From positions 992,001 through 1,056,000 of the forward strand of contig CAWAED010000003.1 of the NCBI GenBank assembly GCA_963781105.1: a stretch of DNA of 64,000 nt, read 5' to 3'. This document shows positions 51,157 to 59,242 of this stretch, one piece after another. Position numbers and translations under genes: made by a program. Below the pieces are notes generated by a model, which ran no database searches, was not told the DNA's origin, and was given only the letters and a program-made list of their open reading frames with translations. How positions within the stretch are numbered: the first letter of the stretch is position 1; each line of letters starts with the position of its first letter. Source of the DNA: Palsa-295 sp963781105 (lineage in GTDB: Bacteria > Acidobacteriota > Terriglobia > Acidiferrales > UBA7541).

Positions 51157-52515
51157 TCATCGCGCCAGGACTTCGTCCGCCACGCGCGACAGGATCACCC
51201 AGATGCGGTCGAGCCACTCGCGATGCTCGGGCTTCATGAGCACAGATCGCAGGCACAGGACTGTCTCACGGTCGGATTGGAATGCGCCAGAGCGCGCGGT
51301 GAAAAATCGCACGGGCAAGCGAATCAGGGCTAGGTGCAGATTTTGTTTCACCGCCGCGTCGAAGATGCGTTGCGATAGCTCCGAAATTTCGCTCGCCGAC
51401 GCGGCGCGCGGGGCCCAAACGACGATATCGAGTTCCGGCGTCAACGGAAGGAGCCAGCGTCCATCATCCGCGAGGCGCTGGGCGAACTGCACGGCCGCGC
51501 TCCGGCTGGCTTCGAGCATACTTGCGAATTCCCCGCCGCGAACGAGCGGGAGCAGGCGCTGCGTCGCCCACAGCGCCACTGCAGAAGCGCCAGCACGAGA
51601 ACATTCCAAGCTGATTTCTCCAAGATGGAGATCGGACGAAGTGAAATACGTGTAAGGCGATTCGTGTTTGTAGATCGCGCCGACGCTGGGGTCGCGGAAA
51701 AGCACGCAACCGCAGCCGTAGGGCTGCAGGCCGTGTTTGTGCGGGTCAATCACGATGGAATCCGCTCTGCCGATCAGGTCGTAACTGGCGCGAGTCTCAG
51801 CGTGGAGATTGGCAGCCAGCGTGAAATATCCTCCATACGCCGAATCCACGTGCACACGAAATCCGTAGCGTTCGCGCAGTTTCAGAATTTCCGGCAGCGG
51901 ATCCACGGAGGCTGTTCCGGTGGTCCCCACAGTGGCGACCACGCAACCGACATCGCTCGCTTCGAGCTTCTCTTCGAGGGCCTTCAGGTCCATGCGGCCA
52001 CGATCATCCGAACTCACTTCAGCAAACGGCAACTGCAGCACGGACGAAATGCGATGGTGGGTGTAGTGCGCCTGGTCCGACGCCACAATCCTCTTGCCGG
52101 GCCTCAGCTGCCCTGCCACCCAAAGGGCTTCAAGATTTGCCATCGTGCCGCCGCCGCAAAGATGACCAAGAAATTGCTTCCAGCCGAACATCCCCGCGAT
52201 CTGCGCAACGGCTTCTTTTTCCATGGCGGAACTCGCGCGCCCGCCGTCGAGCGCGTGATTATTCGGATTGATCCAGGTAGCCAGCGCGTATGCCGCGCGC
52301 GCGATCGGGTGCGGCGGTTTCAACATCTGGCCTGCATACAGCGGATGAAAGTAGGGGAAGTTGTCCTGCATCTTCACGGCGACTTCGTCCATAACCGCGG
52401 GCAGGCGTGGATCGTGCGTGGCCTCGGAAGAAATCACCGGTAATGATGCAAATCCTTCGTCCAGTTTCTTCAGGGAGTTTTTCAATAATTGCAGGCTGGC
52501 TTCTTCCAGATGCAT
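51157..52515 (-). CDS. Group II pyridoxal-dependent decarboxylase
   Basis: A 452-residue PLP enzyme of the glutamate/aromatic-amino-acid decarboxylase family. It shows the PLP region CGGGTMANLEALWVAG, the Q-A-H-Y-T-H stacking loop SDQAHYTHHRI, FRVHVDSAYGGYF (PLP-nitrogen aspartate) and the Schiff-base lysine in VIDPHKHGLQPYG. Candidates are tyrosine, tryptophan or other amino acids giving the amine; the substrate cannot be read off. An amine product would interest given the amine island, but the loci lie 22 kb apart. ATG at 52515 has GAGGT upstream and fits the domain start. C-terminal length is normal. Confidence 0.87.
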   Translation of the reverse strand: MHLEEASLQLLKNSLKKLDEGFASLPVISSEATHDPRLPAVMDEVAVKMQDNFPYFHPLYAGQMLKPPHPIARAAYALATWINPNNHALDGGRASSAMEKEAVAQIAGMFGWKQFLGHLCGGGTMANLEALWVAGQLRPGKRIVASDQAHYTHHRISSVLQLPFAEVSSDDRGRMDLKALEEKLEASDVGCVVATVGTTGTASVDPLPEILKLRERYGFRVHVDSAYGGYFTLAANLHAETRASYDLIGRADSIVIDPHKHGLQPYGCGCVLFRDPSVGAIYKHESPYTYFTSSDLHLGEISLECSRAGASAVALWATQRLLPLVRGGEFASMLEASRSAAVQFAQRLADDGRWLLPLTPELDIVVWAPRAASASEISELSQRIFDAAVKQNLHLALIRLPVRFFTARSGAFQSDRETVLCLRSVLMKPEHREWLDRIWVILSRVADEVLAR

Positions 52516-52612
52516 CGCAACCTCGCGTACCGCGTTTGCACACGTTTGACTTTTCTTGGTAGGGGCGCTACTTGCTGCGCCGGATTTCTGCGGCAACTCC
52601 GCGAATGCCGCG

Positions 52613-53047
52613 TTACGCGAGTGATGCAGTCAGCAGCAATGCGTCTTCGATCGGAACCGTGTAATAACGAGGGCGGCGCCCGACAACCTCAAACTTGTAG
52701 CGTTCGTAAAAACGCAACGCCGCCAAATTCGACGCGCGCACTTCCAATATGGCATGCGTCACTTGCAAGGACCGCGCCCATTCAAGAGCGGAGCGCAACA
52801 GCTCCCCGCCGATGCCGCGGCGGCGGTACGCGTCTCGGACCGCGAAATTCAAAATCTCCAGGTCACTGGAGACCCTGCGGGCCACCAGGAATCCGGTGAG
52901 TTCGCGACCTTCTTCCGCCACCCAGCCGGCCATTTCGCCCCGCGCGACGCGGTGATAATCCCACACGGTCCACTGCGCAATTTCTCGGCAGGTGGACTGT
53001 ATCCCCAGCACCGCATCAATGTCGCGAGACTCCAGCGCTCGAATCAT
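52613..53047 (-). CDS. rimI: Ribosomal protein S18 alanine N-acetyltransferase-like (GNAT)
   Basis: A 144-residue GNAT acetyltransferase: WVAEEGRELTGFLVARRV (strands 2-4), the acetyl-CoA loop VRDAYRRRGIGGELLRSAL and the RimI-specific end LEVRASNLAALRFYERYKFEVVGRRPRYY. It lies directly after tsaB, a neighbour arrangement conserved in many bacteria and the main reason for the RimI name. A general GNAT role cannot be excluded. I chose ATG at 53047, eight bases after the tsaB stop. Confidence 0.85.
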   Translation of the reverse strand: MIRALESRDIDAVLGIQSTCREIAQWTVWDYHRVARGEMAGWVAEEGRELTGFLVARRVSSDLEILNFAVRDAYRRRGIGGELLRSALEWARSLQVTHAILEVRASNLAALRFYERYKFEVVGRRPRYYTVPIEDALLLTASLA

Positions 53048-53054
53048 CCGGCCG

Positions 53055-53756
53055 TTAGTGATCCTTCCATTGCATTTCCGCGTCGGTCCGACGGACGTAG
53101 TTGGCGTCGAGCGCCAAAGCATCCGTCACTTCGCCGCGCAACGCCCGCTCGTAGCCAATTCGTCCGATGAACGGAGCGAGAACGCTGGAAACGGTCTCAA
53201 TCGCCATAGAACCCGGCTGGAAATGCGGCGCGAGCAGCGAAATTACTTCGGCATCCGGCGTCGCAATCGTAAACGCGCCATCTTTGGTGCCGTCGTGAAG
53301 CTTAGTCGCGAATTCGGCTGGAGTGACGACGAATTCGTCGCCCTCCAGCGCCAGCCCAGCGCCGGTGCGCCTGTAGACGCCAAAATAGACTTGGCTGCGG
53401 CGCGCGTCCAGCGCCGGAACCACCGCGGTAGTTTTGCCGTTGGATTGGATTGCCACAGCCTCCAAAGCGCTTACACCAACCACGGGTTTCTTGTAGACCT
53501 CCGCCCAGCCCTTAGCGGCCGTCAGCCCAACCCGCAGCCCGGTGAACGATCCAGGGCCTGCGGAAACCGCGAACAAATCAAACTGATCGAGCTTGACGGA
53601 TAAGTCGCTGAGCAAGAATTCCAGGTGGCGGAACATCCGTGAGGAGTAATTCTCTTCGCCGCGCGTGGAAATAACTCCAACCAGCACTTGGTCCCGCAGA
53701 ACGGCGACGCTTCCAGACGGCGAAGAGGTATCCAAGGACAGGATCAGCACGAGCAC
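53055..53756 (-). CDS. tsaB: tRNA threonylcarbamoyladenosine biosynthesis protein TsaB
   Basis: The dimerisation partner of TsaD in making t6A37 on ANN-reading tRNAs. A 233-residue ASKHA-fold protein: LILSLDTSSPSGSVAVL, the family loop FAVSAGPGSFTGLRVGL and VVGVSALEAVA, with ALDARRSQVYFGVY in the second lobe. The GTG start follows a longer VLVL stretch. It is upstream of rimI. The partner tsaD lies 4 kb away on the same strand. Confidence 0.93.
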   Translation of the reverse strand: MLVLILSLDTSSPSGSVAVLRDQVLVGVISTRGEENYSSRMFRHLEFLLSDLSVKLDQFDLFAVSAGPGSFTGLRVGLTAAKGWAEVYKKPVVGVSALEAVAIQSNGKTTAVVPALDARRSQVYFGVYRRTGAGLALEGDEFVVTPAEFATKLHDGTKDGAFTIATPDAEVISLLAPHFQPGSMAIETVSSVLAPFIGRIGYERALRGEVTDALALDANYVRRTDAEMQWKDH

Positions 53757-53841
53757 AATTATAGGGCAATTTCGGGGCCAATCTTACTGAAAACATTCGG
53801 TTTCTCGCCCTTGAGACGGCCCCCCAAACCACCCATTTATC

Positions 53842-53870
53842 TTGACGTTTATGACGCATGTGCCTAAACT
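53842..53870 (+). promoter_or_regulatory. Sigma-70 type promoter of carD
   Basis: TTGACG (53842-53847), exactly 17 bases, TAAACT (53865-53870), 34 bases before the carD start. The -35 matches five of six and the -10 four of six. The leader carries the purine-rich GGGGAGGGG. Confidence 0.7.
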
Positions 53871-53904
53871 TTCAATATGCTTTTCGGGGAGGGGATTTCC
53901 ACCT

Positions 53905-54438
53905 ATGTCCATGTCCATGGAGTTTAAGCTAGGCGAGAAAGTCGTGTATCCGAACCATGGTGTCGGGGTCATTGAACAGATCAGTTACGGGTACGTGAAT
54001 GGACGGTCGGAACGCTTCTACATGCTTAAAATCGTTTCGAGCGGTTTGAAAGTGATGGTGCCGCAGACCAACGTCGAGTGTGTCGGCCTGCGTCCCATCA
54101 TCCGAAACACCCAAGCCGGTGCGGTGATTTCGTTCCTGGAGAAAGGCCGCTCCGCTTCCCACCACGATTGGAAACACCGCTTCAAGGAAAATTCGGACCG
54201 GATGCGTACAGGCTCGCTGATGGAGGTCGCCGCGGTGCTCAAGGGCCTCGTAGCGCTCAGCCGGACCAAGCCGCTTTCCTTCCGCGAAAAGAAAATGCTG
54301 GAGCGAGCAAAATATCTGCTCGTCAGCGAACTGGCCACGGTGCGCAACACGTCCGAGTCGGCGGTTGAAGCCAACCTGATCCGCGCGCTAGCCAAAGCCA
54401 AGCTGCAAATGCCGGAGACAGCGCCAATTCCGGAGTAA
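53905..54438 (+). CDS. carD: CarD-family transcription regulator
   Basis: An RNA polymerase-binding protein that stabilises open promoter complexes. The 177-residue protein has the Tudor-like RNAP-interaction domain (about 5-65: FKLGEKVVYPNHGVGVIEQI, YMLKIVSSGLKVMVPQ) and the helical DNA-binding domain (about 75-160: RTGSLMEVAAVLKGLVALSRTKPLSFREKKML). It probably adjusts rRNA and growth-related transcription. The first of three close in-frame ATGs (53905, 53911, 53917) is used; GGAGGGG precedes it. A strong promoter and terminator make it a clean single-gene unit. Confidence 0.92.
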   Translation: MSMSMEFKLGEKVVYPNHGVGVIEQISYGYVNGRSERFYMLKIVSSGLKVMVPQTNVECVGLRPIIRNTQAGAVISFLEKGRSASHHDWKHRFKENSDRMRTGSLMEVAAVLKGLVALSRTKPLSFREKKMLERAKYLLVSELATVRNTSESAVEANLIRALAKAKLQMPETAPIPE

Positions 54439-54460
54439 GTTTCTTCGTAACTCTCTGGCC

Positions 54461-54494
54461 GGGCACGATCCGCAAAGATCGTGCCCTTTTTTTT
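54461..54494 (+). terminator. Rho-independent terminator of carD
   Basis: A perfect 10-bp stem GGGCACGATC / GATCGTGCCC with a six-base loop CGCAAA, followed by eight Ts. It starts 23 bases after the carD stop. Confidence 0.95.
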
Positions 54495-54603
54495 CGCGTG
54501 CGCCCTGCTCGAATTCCCGCACGCGCCTCGGTCAGTAAACGATCCCCTCCCGCACCCAAACGGACCGCCCAACTCGAGCGGCGGCGCAGCCCCATCTGGG
54601 AGT

Positions 54604-54765
54604 GCGGGAGCTTGCTCCCGCTTGTTGCAAGGCGAGGCTTGCCTCGCCGTTCGCGGCCAAACCCAGCAGCCAAATTGGAAGACGACAACGCACCGGACTC
54701 AACCGTGCCTCACCGCCAGCAATCGAGCCACAGCGCACGTCGGAAAAAGCGGCGGCAAGCCGCCG
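54604..54765. repeat. Cluster of three stem-TT-stem palindromes
   Basis: Three short palindromes share one design, two complementary 7-8 base arms around a two-base spacer: GCGGGAGC-TT-GCTCCCGC (54604-54621), GGCGAGGC-TT-GCCTCGCC (54631-54648) and CGGCGGC-AA-GCCGCCG (54750-54765; TT on the other strand). The arms differ in sequence. They look like REP-type dispersed elements. The 290-base gap between the carD terminator and the DinB gene contains nothing else I recognise. Confidence 0.6.
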
Positions 54766-54786
54766 TGCTTCCAGACTCGTTCCGCC

Positions 54787-55317
54787 CTAACGCTTCTTCG
54801 ATGCCCTCGAACCCTTTGCCTTCACAATAGCCTCAATCTGTTTCATATGATTGATGTCGTGCCCTCCAAACATCCGCACGATGTGCTCCACCGTTTCTTC
54901 CCCGCGCTCCGAATGAATGCCGTGATGCTTCCACTGCACGGGCGTCAGCGTCTTCAATAGCGCAAGGTTCGCTTCCCGCACCACGCGAAATTGTTCCAAC
55001 GACTTGCGCACGTCGCGCTTGTCGTAGTGCGCCGCCACAACCCAAGCATCCTGATTGAATGCGGCAATAGGCGTTCCGGGTGAGCCGAGAATCGTGCGAA
55101 TGCGATAGCCGCCGACGATCTCGGTATCCGCCAGGTGCACCACAATTTCCGCCACCGACCACTTGTCCGGCCCCGGCCGCTTGCGCAGCTTCGCCGCCGG
55201 AACACCCTCCAGTAACTTTTCAATCTTCTTCGCGGTAGTAGCCTGCACCTTGAGCGGCTGTTGCCCTTCCAAATGTCCCACAATTCGCTGGATGTACTGC
55301 TGTGCCGTTTCACTCAT
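54787..55317 (-). CDS. DinB superfamily protein
   Basis: A 176-residue four-helix-bundle protein of the DinB/YfiT group. PGPDKWSVAEIVVHLADTEIVGGYRIR holds the first metal histidine, and the C-terminal FGGHDINHMKQIEAI carries the other two (GHDINH). The three histidines bind a divalent metal, and some members are thiol transferases (bacillithiol or mycothiol-type). The exact reaction here is unknown. ATG at 55317 is chosen because GGAGGAG precedes it. It is not linked to neighbours. Confidence 0.85.
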   Translation of the reverse strand: MSETAQQYIQRIVGHLEGQQPLKVQATTAKKIEKLLEGVPAAKLRKRPGPDKWSVAEIVVHLADTEIVGGYRIRTILGSPGTPIAAFNQDAWVVAAHYDKRDVRKSLEQFRVVREANLALLKTLTPVQWKHHGIHSERGEETVEHIVRMFGGHDINHMKQIEAIVKAKGSRASKKR

Positions 55318-55765
55318 AGTAGTTGCTCCTCCGTAGCCGGATGTCATGCGCTGTAATTCTATGAAGACGCCGTGCAAGCGAAAAGGATAGTCCGGCCGCA
55401 CCCGGAGGCCCGGCGCGTCCAATTTGGCAGGCTCTGGTTTTGTAGCGGCGGTCTTCAGACCGCCATCGTTTGGTGGGGCAGCACCGATGGCGCACTGAAG
55501 TGCACCGCTACAAATGCTGAACCGAGGCCGCTACGGGATTCAATATCTAGCGACCGTGAATGTTTTCGTTTGCCAGCCACCCTGTACCAAAGGCCAGTTT
55601 TAGCCTTCTGGAAACCCCGCGCGCGGAACTCAGGCCCGCCGGGGCACCGCATCTTACAATTTAAGGAGCGAATGCAGCCGCGGCGCTTGGGAGCTCTGGG
55701 CCCTTCGGGACCCCGGGAAGTGAACCGTCGCGCGCCAATTCGCGCAGCTCTCAGAGGCGATTCGC
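55318..55765. other. Intergenic region carrying a repeat element
   Basis: This 448-base divergent gap holds the palindromic element at 55439-55514, the leader of the DinB gene on the left and of the J-domain gene on the right. Frames within it lack ribosome-binding sites and read as chance. The part after 55515 has no repeat or promoter that I can support. Confidence 0.6.
55439..55514. repeat. Small element with 10-bp terminal inverted repeats
   Basis: A 76-base unit bounded by TTTGTAGCGG (55439-55448) and its exact reverse complement CCGCTACAAA (55505-55514). Inside are two further palindromes, GGCGGTC-TTCA-GACCGCC (55447-55464) and GCACTGAAGTGC (55492-55503). The right portion recurs at 2418-2440. 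The format fits a REP/MITE-like mobile palindromic element moved by a transposase elsewhere in the genome (inference). No target-site duplication is evident. Confidence 0.65.
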
Positions 55766-56680
55766 ATGGCGCTGAAGGCGACGGATACCCCTGCCGACCG
55801 GCCGGATGCTAGTCCGGCTCTCGAGCCGAATCTCGACCCGGCGGCGTCGAAGCCTCGTTCCGGCGCCTCCACGCCAAATCTCAACTCGCAACTCAATCCC
55901 GAAGAGCAGGAACTAGCCCGGAAACGCGAAGAGCAAACCACAATTGAAACCGAACTAGCCGACCGCGAGCTGCGCTCCGCCAACTTGCGCGCCGAGCTAG
56001 GCGCATTCGAGCGCCAATACCTGCATTACGTCGGCTCGCGTTACGCGGAACTAGACGAACTAAAAGCCGCGATCGCCGAACAATCAGCAAAAGAGCAGCC
56101 CGCGAACGACCGCGCACAACGCGCCGCTCAGCAAGCCCGCGCTCGCGCCGAAGAAACGAAATCCACCGCCGGCGAAAAAGCTGCCGCCACTCCCCGCGCG
56201 TTCGAAGCCTCGCCGGAAATAAAGAAGCTCTACCGCGAAGTCGCCAAACGCATCCATCCCGACCTCACGTCCGACCGCAAAGACCGCGCCAAGCGCCAGC
56301 AATTGATGGCCGAAGCGAATGAAGCCTACGAGCGCGGCGACGAAGCCAAGCTCAATAAAATTTTCACCGAGTACGCCTGGAGCCCCGACGCCGTCCAGGG
56401 CGAAGGCCCCGGCGCGGAATTGATTCGCGTCATCCGGCGCATCAGCCAGGCGCGCGGCCGGCTGGCGGAAATCGAAGCCGAACTGCAGGAATTGCTGCGC
56501 TCGGATTTGCATCAGCTGAAAGTGCGCGTGGACGAAGCGAAGAGCCACGACCGCGACGTATTGAAAGAAATGATCTCGAAAGTGGATGACCAGATCGCGC
56601 AGGCCAAGCGCCGCTTGGAACAGCCACCGGCGGCCGGTGCGAATGCGCAGTTGCCGGGACGTCAGCTGTCCGGCGAGTGA
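55766..56680 (+). CDS. Coiled-coil protein with an internal J-domain-like segment
   Basis: A 304-residue cytoplasmic protein. An unstructured Pro/Ala-rich N-terminus (1-45) is followed by a long helix (about 45-130) rich in Glu/Arg/Ala. Next is a J-domain-like segment (about 150-203: EIKKLYREVAKRIHPDLTSD) with the invariant H164-P165-D166, and then another helical coil (about 215-290, ISQARGRLAEIEAELQEL). HPD is what stimulates DnaK ATPase activity. The J segment is internal, not N-terminal as in DnaJ. The propeller gene begins seven bases after its stop, so the two form an operon. Client unknown. Confidence 0.75.
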   Translation: MALKATDTPADRPDASPALEPNLDPAASKPRSGASTPNLNSQLNPEEQELARKREEQTTIETELADRELRSANLRAELGAFERQYLHYVGSRYAELDELKAAIAEQSAKEQPANDRAQRAAQQARARAEETKSTAGEKAAATPRAFEASPEIKKLYREVAKRIHPDLTSDRKDRAKRQQLMAEANEAYERGDEAKLNKIFTEYAWSPDAVQGEGPGAELIRVIRRISQARGRLAEIEAELQELLRSDLHQLKVRVDEAKSHDRDVLKEMISKVDDQIAQAKRRLEQPPAAGANAQLPGRQLSGE

Positions 56681-56687
56681 CGAATCC

Positions 56688-57848
56688 ATGCCCGTAGACA
56701 CTCACGACAAATCGGCACCGCAGCAATCGGCGAACACCGCGCCAGGCCAACAAATTGTGCCGGCGGCGGCACAAGGGCTTGCCATCCGCTCCGCCGCCCT
56801 GGTCGTGCGCGGTTTGCGCGACCTGGCGCGCGATTCGAACTGGCTGGTGAAGAAAGTTTTTCCCGGACACACCTCGCGCCTAGCGATTTCCTCCGCAGGC
56901 GCAGTGGCAGCAATTTCGTCCAGCGCTCAAGCGGGCGCGAGACGCGTGGTGCTGTATGACGTCGAATCAAGCGGCGTGACGTTGGCGCTTTCGGTCCCAG
57001 GAGAAAATCCCGCCACCGAAAAAGAGCTACCCGCCGCGTTCGCCTGGTCGCCTTCCGCGCGCCAGCTAATTGCGGCCTGGGGTGCCTGGCAGCCCACCCT
57101 GCACATGTTCGATCTGCAGGGAAAAATGCTGCTCGGCACATTCGGCGACTTCAACAATTTCCCCAGCGCGCTGGCGTGGTCGGAACAAGGCAATTATTTC
57201 GCCGCAGCCTCGGCGGGCGGAAAGAAAGCCTCGCTGCGCCTCTGGAAAGCAAGCGGCGAAGCGCTTCCCTTCTCCGCCGCGCCCACCAGCGAAATCGGCA
57301 TCCCCGACGGGTTTGAACGCCAAACCTACGAAGCCGAATTCGGCGAAGAAGGCGCCTTCGGTGGCTACGGTCCCACCTTTATTAGCCCCGACGAAAAGGC
57401 GCTCGCCGCAGTAATCGAAATTCACGGCGATTGGGCCGACGATTCCATCGTCCTGGCCGACGTCCCCACGCTGCGTAAACAAAACGTCTTTCAAGCCCAA
57501 GGACACATCACCGATCTCGCCTGGACGCCCGACAGCAAACAAATTGTCTATTGCGCCGCCGGCCAAGCCTATCAACTCGACGTCGAAAGCATGTGCTTCG
57601 AATCGCTACCCTTCGGCGCCGAGCTCTGCGCGTGCCACCCGCACCTCCCGCTATGCCTCTGCTACAGTTCCTGGCTCAGAAACTCCGCCAAAGGCCGCCT
57701 GTTTCTAGTAGATCTCAACACCAAAACAATTTTCGACGAGTACCCCGCCGAAGGCGTAGTGGACCTCCGCTGGAGCCAAGACGCCGCCAAAGCCTACGCC
57801 ATGACCCGCGACGGCATGGCCTACATCTACGAACCCCCGCTGATTTAA
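56688..57848 (+). CDS. WD40-like beta-propeller protein
   Basis: A 386-residue protein with no signal peptide. Beta-strand repeats of the WD40/YVTN type run from about residue 55 to the end: AFAWSPSARQLIAAWG, ALAWSEQGNYFAAASAGGK, DLAWTPDSKQIVYCAAG and VDLRWSQDAAKAYAMTRDG. Each has the W-S/T-x-D/x pattern, suggesting about six or seven blades. It probably serves as a binding platform. A 50-residue basic/alanine N-terminal segment precedes the propeller. It is co-transcribed with the J-domain protein. I find no catalytic motif. ATG at 56688 is the first good start after the upstream stop. Confidence 0.72.
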   Translation: MPVDTHDKSAPQQSANTAPGQQIVPAAAQGLAIRSAALVVRGLRDLARDSNWLVKKVFPGHTSRLAISSAGAVAAISSSAQAGARRVVLYDVESSGVTLALSVPGENPATEKELPAAFAWSPSARQLIAAWGAWQPTLHMFDLQGKMLLGTFGDFNNFPSALAWSEQGNYFAAASAGGKKASLRLWKASGEALPFSAAPTSEIGIPDGFERQTYEAEFGEEGAFGGYGPTFISPDEKALAAVIEIHGDWADDSIVLADVPTLRKQNVFQAQGHITDLAWTPDSKQIVYCAAGQAYQLDVESMCFESLPFGAELCACHPHLPLCLCYSSWLRNSAKGRLFLVDLNTKTIFDEYPAEGVVDLRWSQDAAKAYAMTRDGMAYIYEPPLI

Positions 57849-57899
57849 GAATTGGAACCCAGCGAACGGCCTCACTTCAGCCGCGAATGACAACTGCAT

Positions 57900-59024
57900 T
57901 CACGCGAGGGGCAGATTCGGTTCGGCGTTGAGGGTTGTGTCTTCGTGCTGGCCGGCGAGAAAGCGCGGGTAGCCGGCGGCGGCGATCATTGCTGCATTGT
58001 CGGTTGAAAGCGCGCGGCTGGGGAAGAAGACTTCGAGATTCTGACGTTTGGCTTCGGATTCAAAAGCGGAGCGCAGTTCGCGGTTCGCTGCGACACCTCC
58101 CGACACCAGGATCGAGCGCGCTCCATCTTGCTGTGCGGCGGCAATCGTGCGCGTGACGAGATCATCCACCACGGCGCGTTGGAAGCTCGCAACCAAGTCG
58201 AGCGTCGCGGCGCTCGATAACTGCCGTAACGCGTCCGCGCCGCTTTCCCCGCGCGCCAAGGCCTCCTTGCGCGAATCGATCTCCGGCTGCATCTCCGAGT
58301 GACGCCGCAAGTGATACAGCACCGCCGTCTTGATCCCGCTGAAACTAAAATCGTAAACGTTGCCGCGCATCTTCGGTTCGTTGAACCGAATCGCGCGCGC
58401 GTCACCGTGCGCCGCAAGTTGGTCAATCACCGGGCCGCCGGGATAACCGAGCGCGAGCAGTCGCGCGACCTTGTCATAGGCCTCGCCGGCAGCGTCATCG
58501 CGCGTCCCACCAATCCGCGCGTAAGAAAAGTGCGCCGCGCCATTCTGCGCCTCGGACTTCACCGAATAAATCACAGTATGCCCACCGGAAACGATCAAGC
58601 ACACCGCCGGCATTTCCGGCCGCCGCGAGCCAGCGGCCGCAGCTTCAAGAAAAACCGCATGAACGTGCCCTTCCAAGTGGTTCACGCCAATCAGCGGCTT
58701 CCCCAGCGCCTGCGCCAAAACCTTGCCATATGTAATCCCAACCAATAAAGCACCCACAAGCCCTGGCCCCCGCGTCACCGCCACCGCATCCACGTCCTGC
58801 AAAGTAATTCCCGCCTGCTCGATCGCCTCGCGCACCACCGGCACGATCTGTCGTAGATGCTCGCGCGAAGCCAGCTCTGGCACCACACCGCCATATTTGC
58901 GATGAATCGCGATCTGCGACGCCACGATGCTCGAAAGGATGCGTTCGCCGCCCGAAACCACGGCCGCCGCAGTTTCGTCACAAGAAGATTCAATCCCGAG
59001 AATGATTTTGGATGGCGCGCTCAA
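57900..59024 (-). CDS. tsaD: tRNA threonylcarbamoyltransferase TsaD
   Basis: It transfers the threonylcarbamoyl group to A37 of ANN-decoding tRNAs. The 374-residue ASKHA protein has ILGIESSCDETAAAVV, the metal-binding H116-x-x-x-H120 (NHLEGH), VSGGHTVIY, the DDAAGEAYDKVAR segment and the C-terminal D of STDNAAMIAAAGY. It is full length. The start is TTG with no clear ribosome-binding site. TsaB lies 4 kb downstream on the same strand; TsaC and TsaE are not in the window. Confidence 0.96.
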   Translation of the reverse strand: MSAPSKIILGIESSCDETAAAVVSGGERILSSIVASQIAIHRKYGGVVPELASREHLRQIVPVVREAIEQAGITLQDVDAVAVTRGPGLVGALLVGITYGKVLAQALGKPLIGVNHLEGHVHAVFLEAAAAGSRRPEMPAVCLIVSGGHTVIYSVKSEAQNGAAHFSYARIGGTRDDAAGEAYDKVARLLALGYPGGPVIDQLAAHGDARAIRFNEPKMRGNVYDFSFSGIKTAVLYHLRRHSEMQPEIDSRKEALARGESGADALRQLSSAATLDLVASFQRAVVDDLVTRTIAAAQQDGARSILVSGGVAANRELRSAFESEAKRQNLEVFFPSRALSTDNAAMIAAAGYPRFLAGQHEDTTLNAEPNLPLA

Positions 59025-59082
59025 GAAAATGTCCCGGTTCCGGCCCGCTTGGAGCCTGCAAAGGTTATGGTAACATACGGTT

Positions 59083-59124
59083 GCGGGCCACTCGCCCGCG
59101 GCAACGCGTTGACGGACGCGTTGC
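59083..59124. other. Two adjacent hairpins in the tsaD-galU gap
   Basis: GCGGGC-CACTC-GCCCGC (59083-59099) is followed directly by an 8-bp perfect hairpin GCAACGCG / CGCGTTGC with an eight-base loop (59101-59124). They lie in the 218-base divergent gap, in what would be the galU leader. No T-run follows, so they are not terminators. Operator, attenuator or repeat are possible. Confidence 0.4.
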
Positions 59125-59242
59125 TCTTAAAGAACGCCCACGATGTCGCTTCCACAGCCGAACGACTTCAAGCGCGTAAAATAAAAAATCGCACGGCATT
59201 TTTCGCTCACGCTGGCGAAAGAAACCGCCGACTACGAGGACT

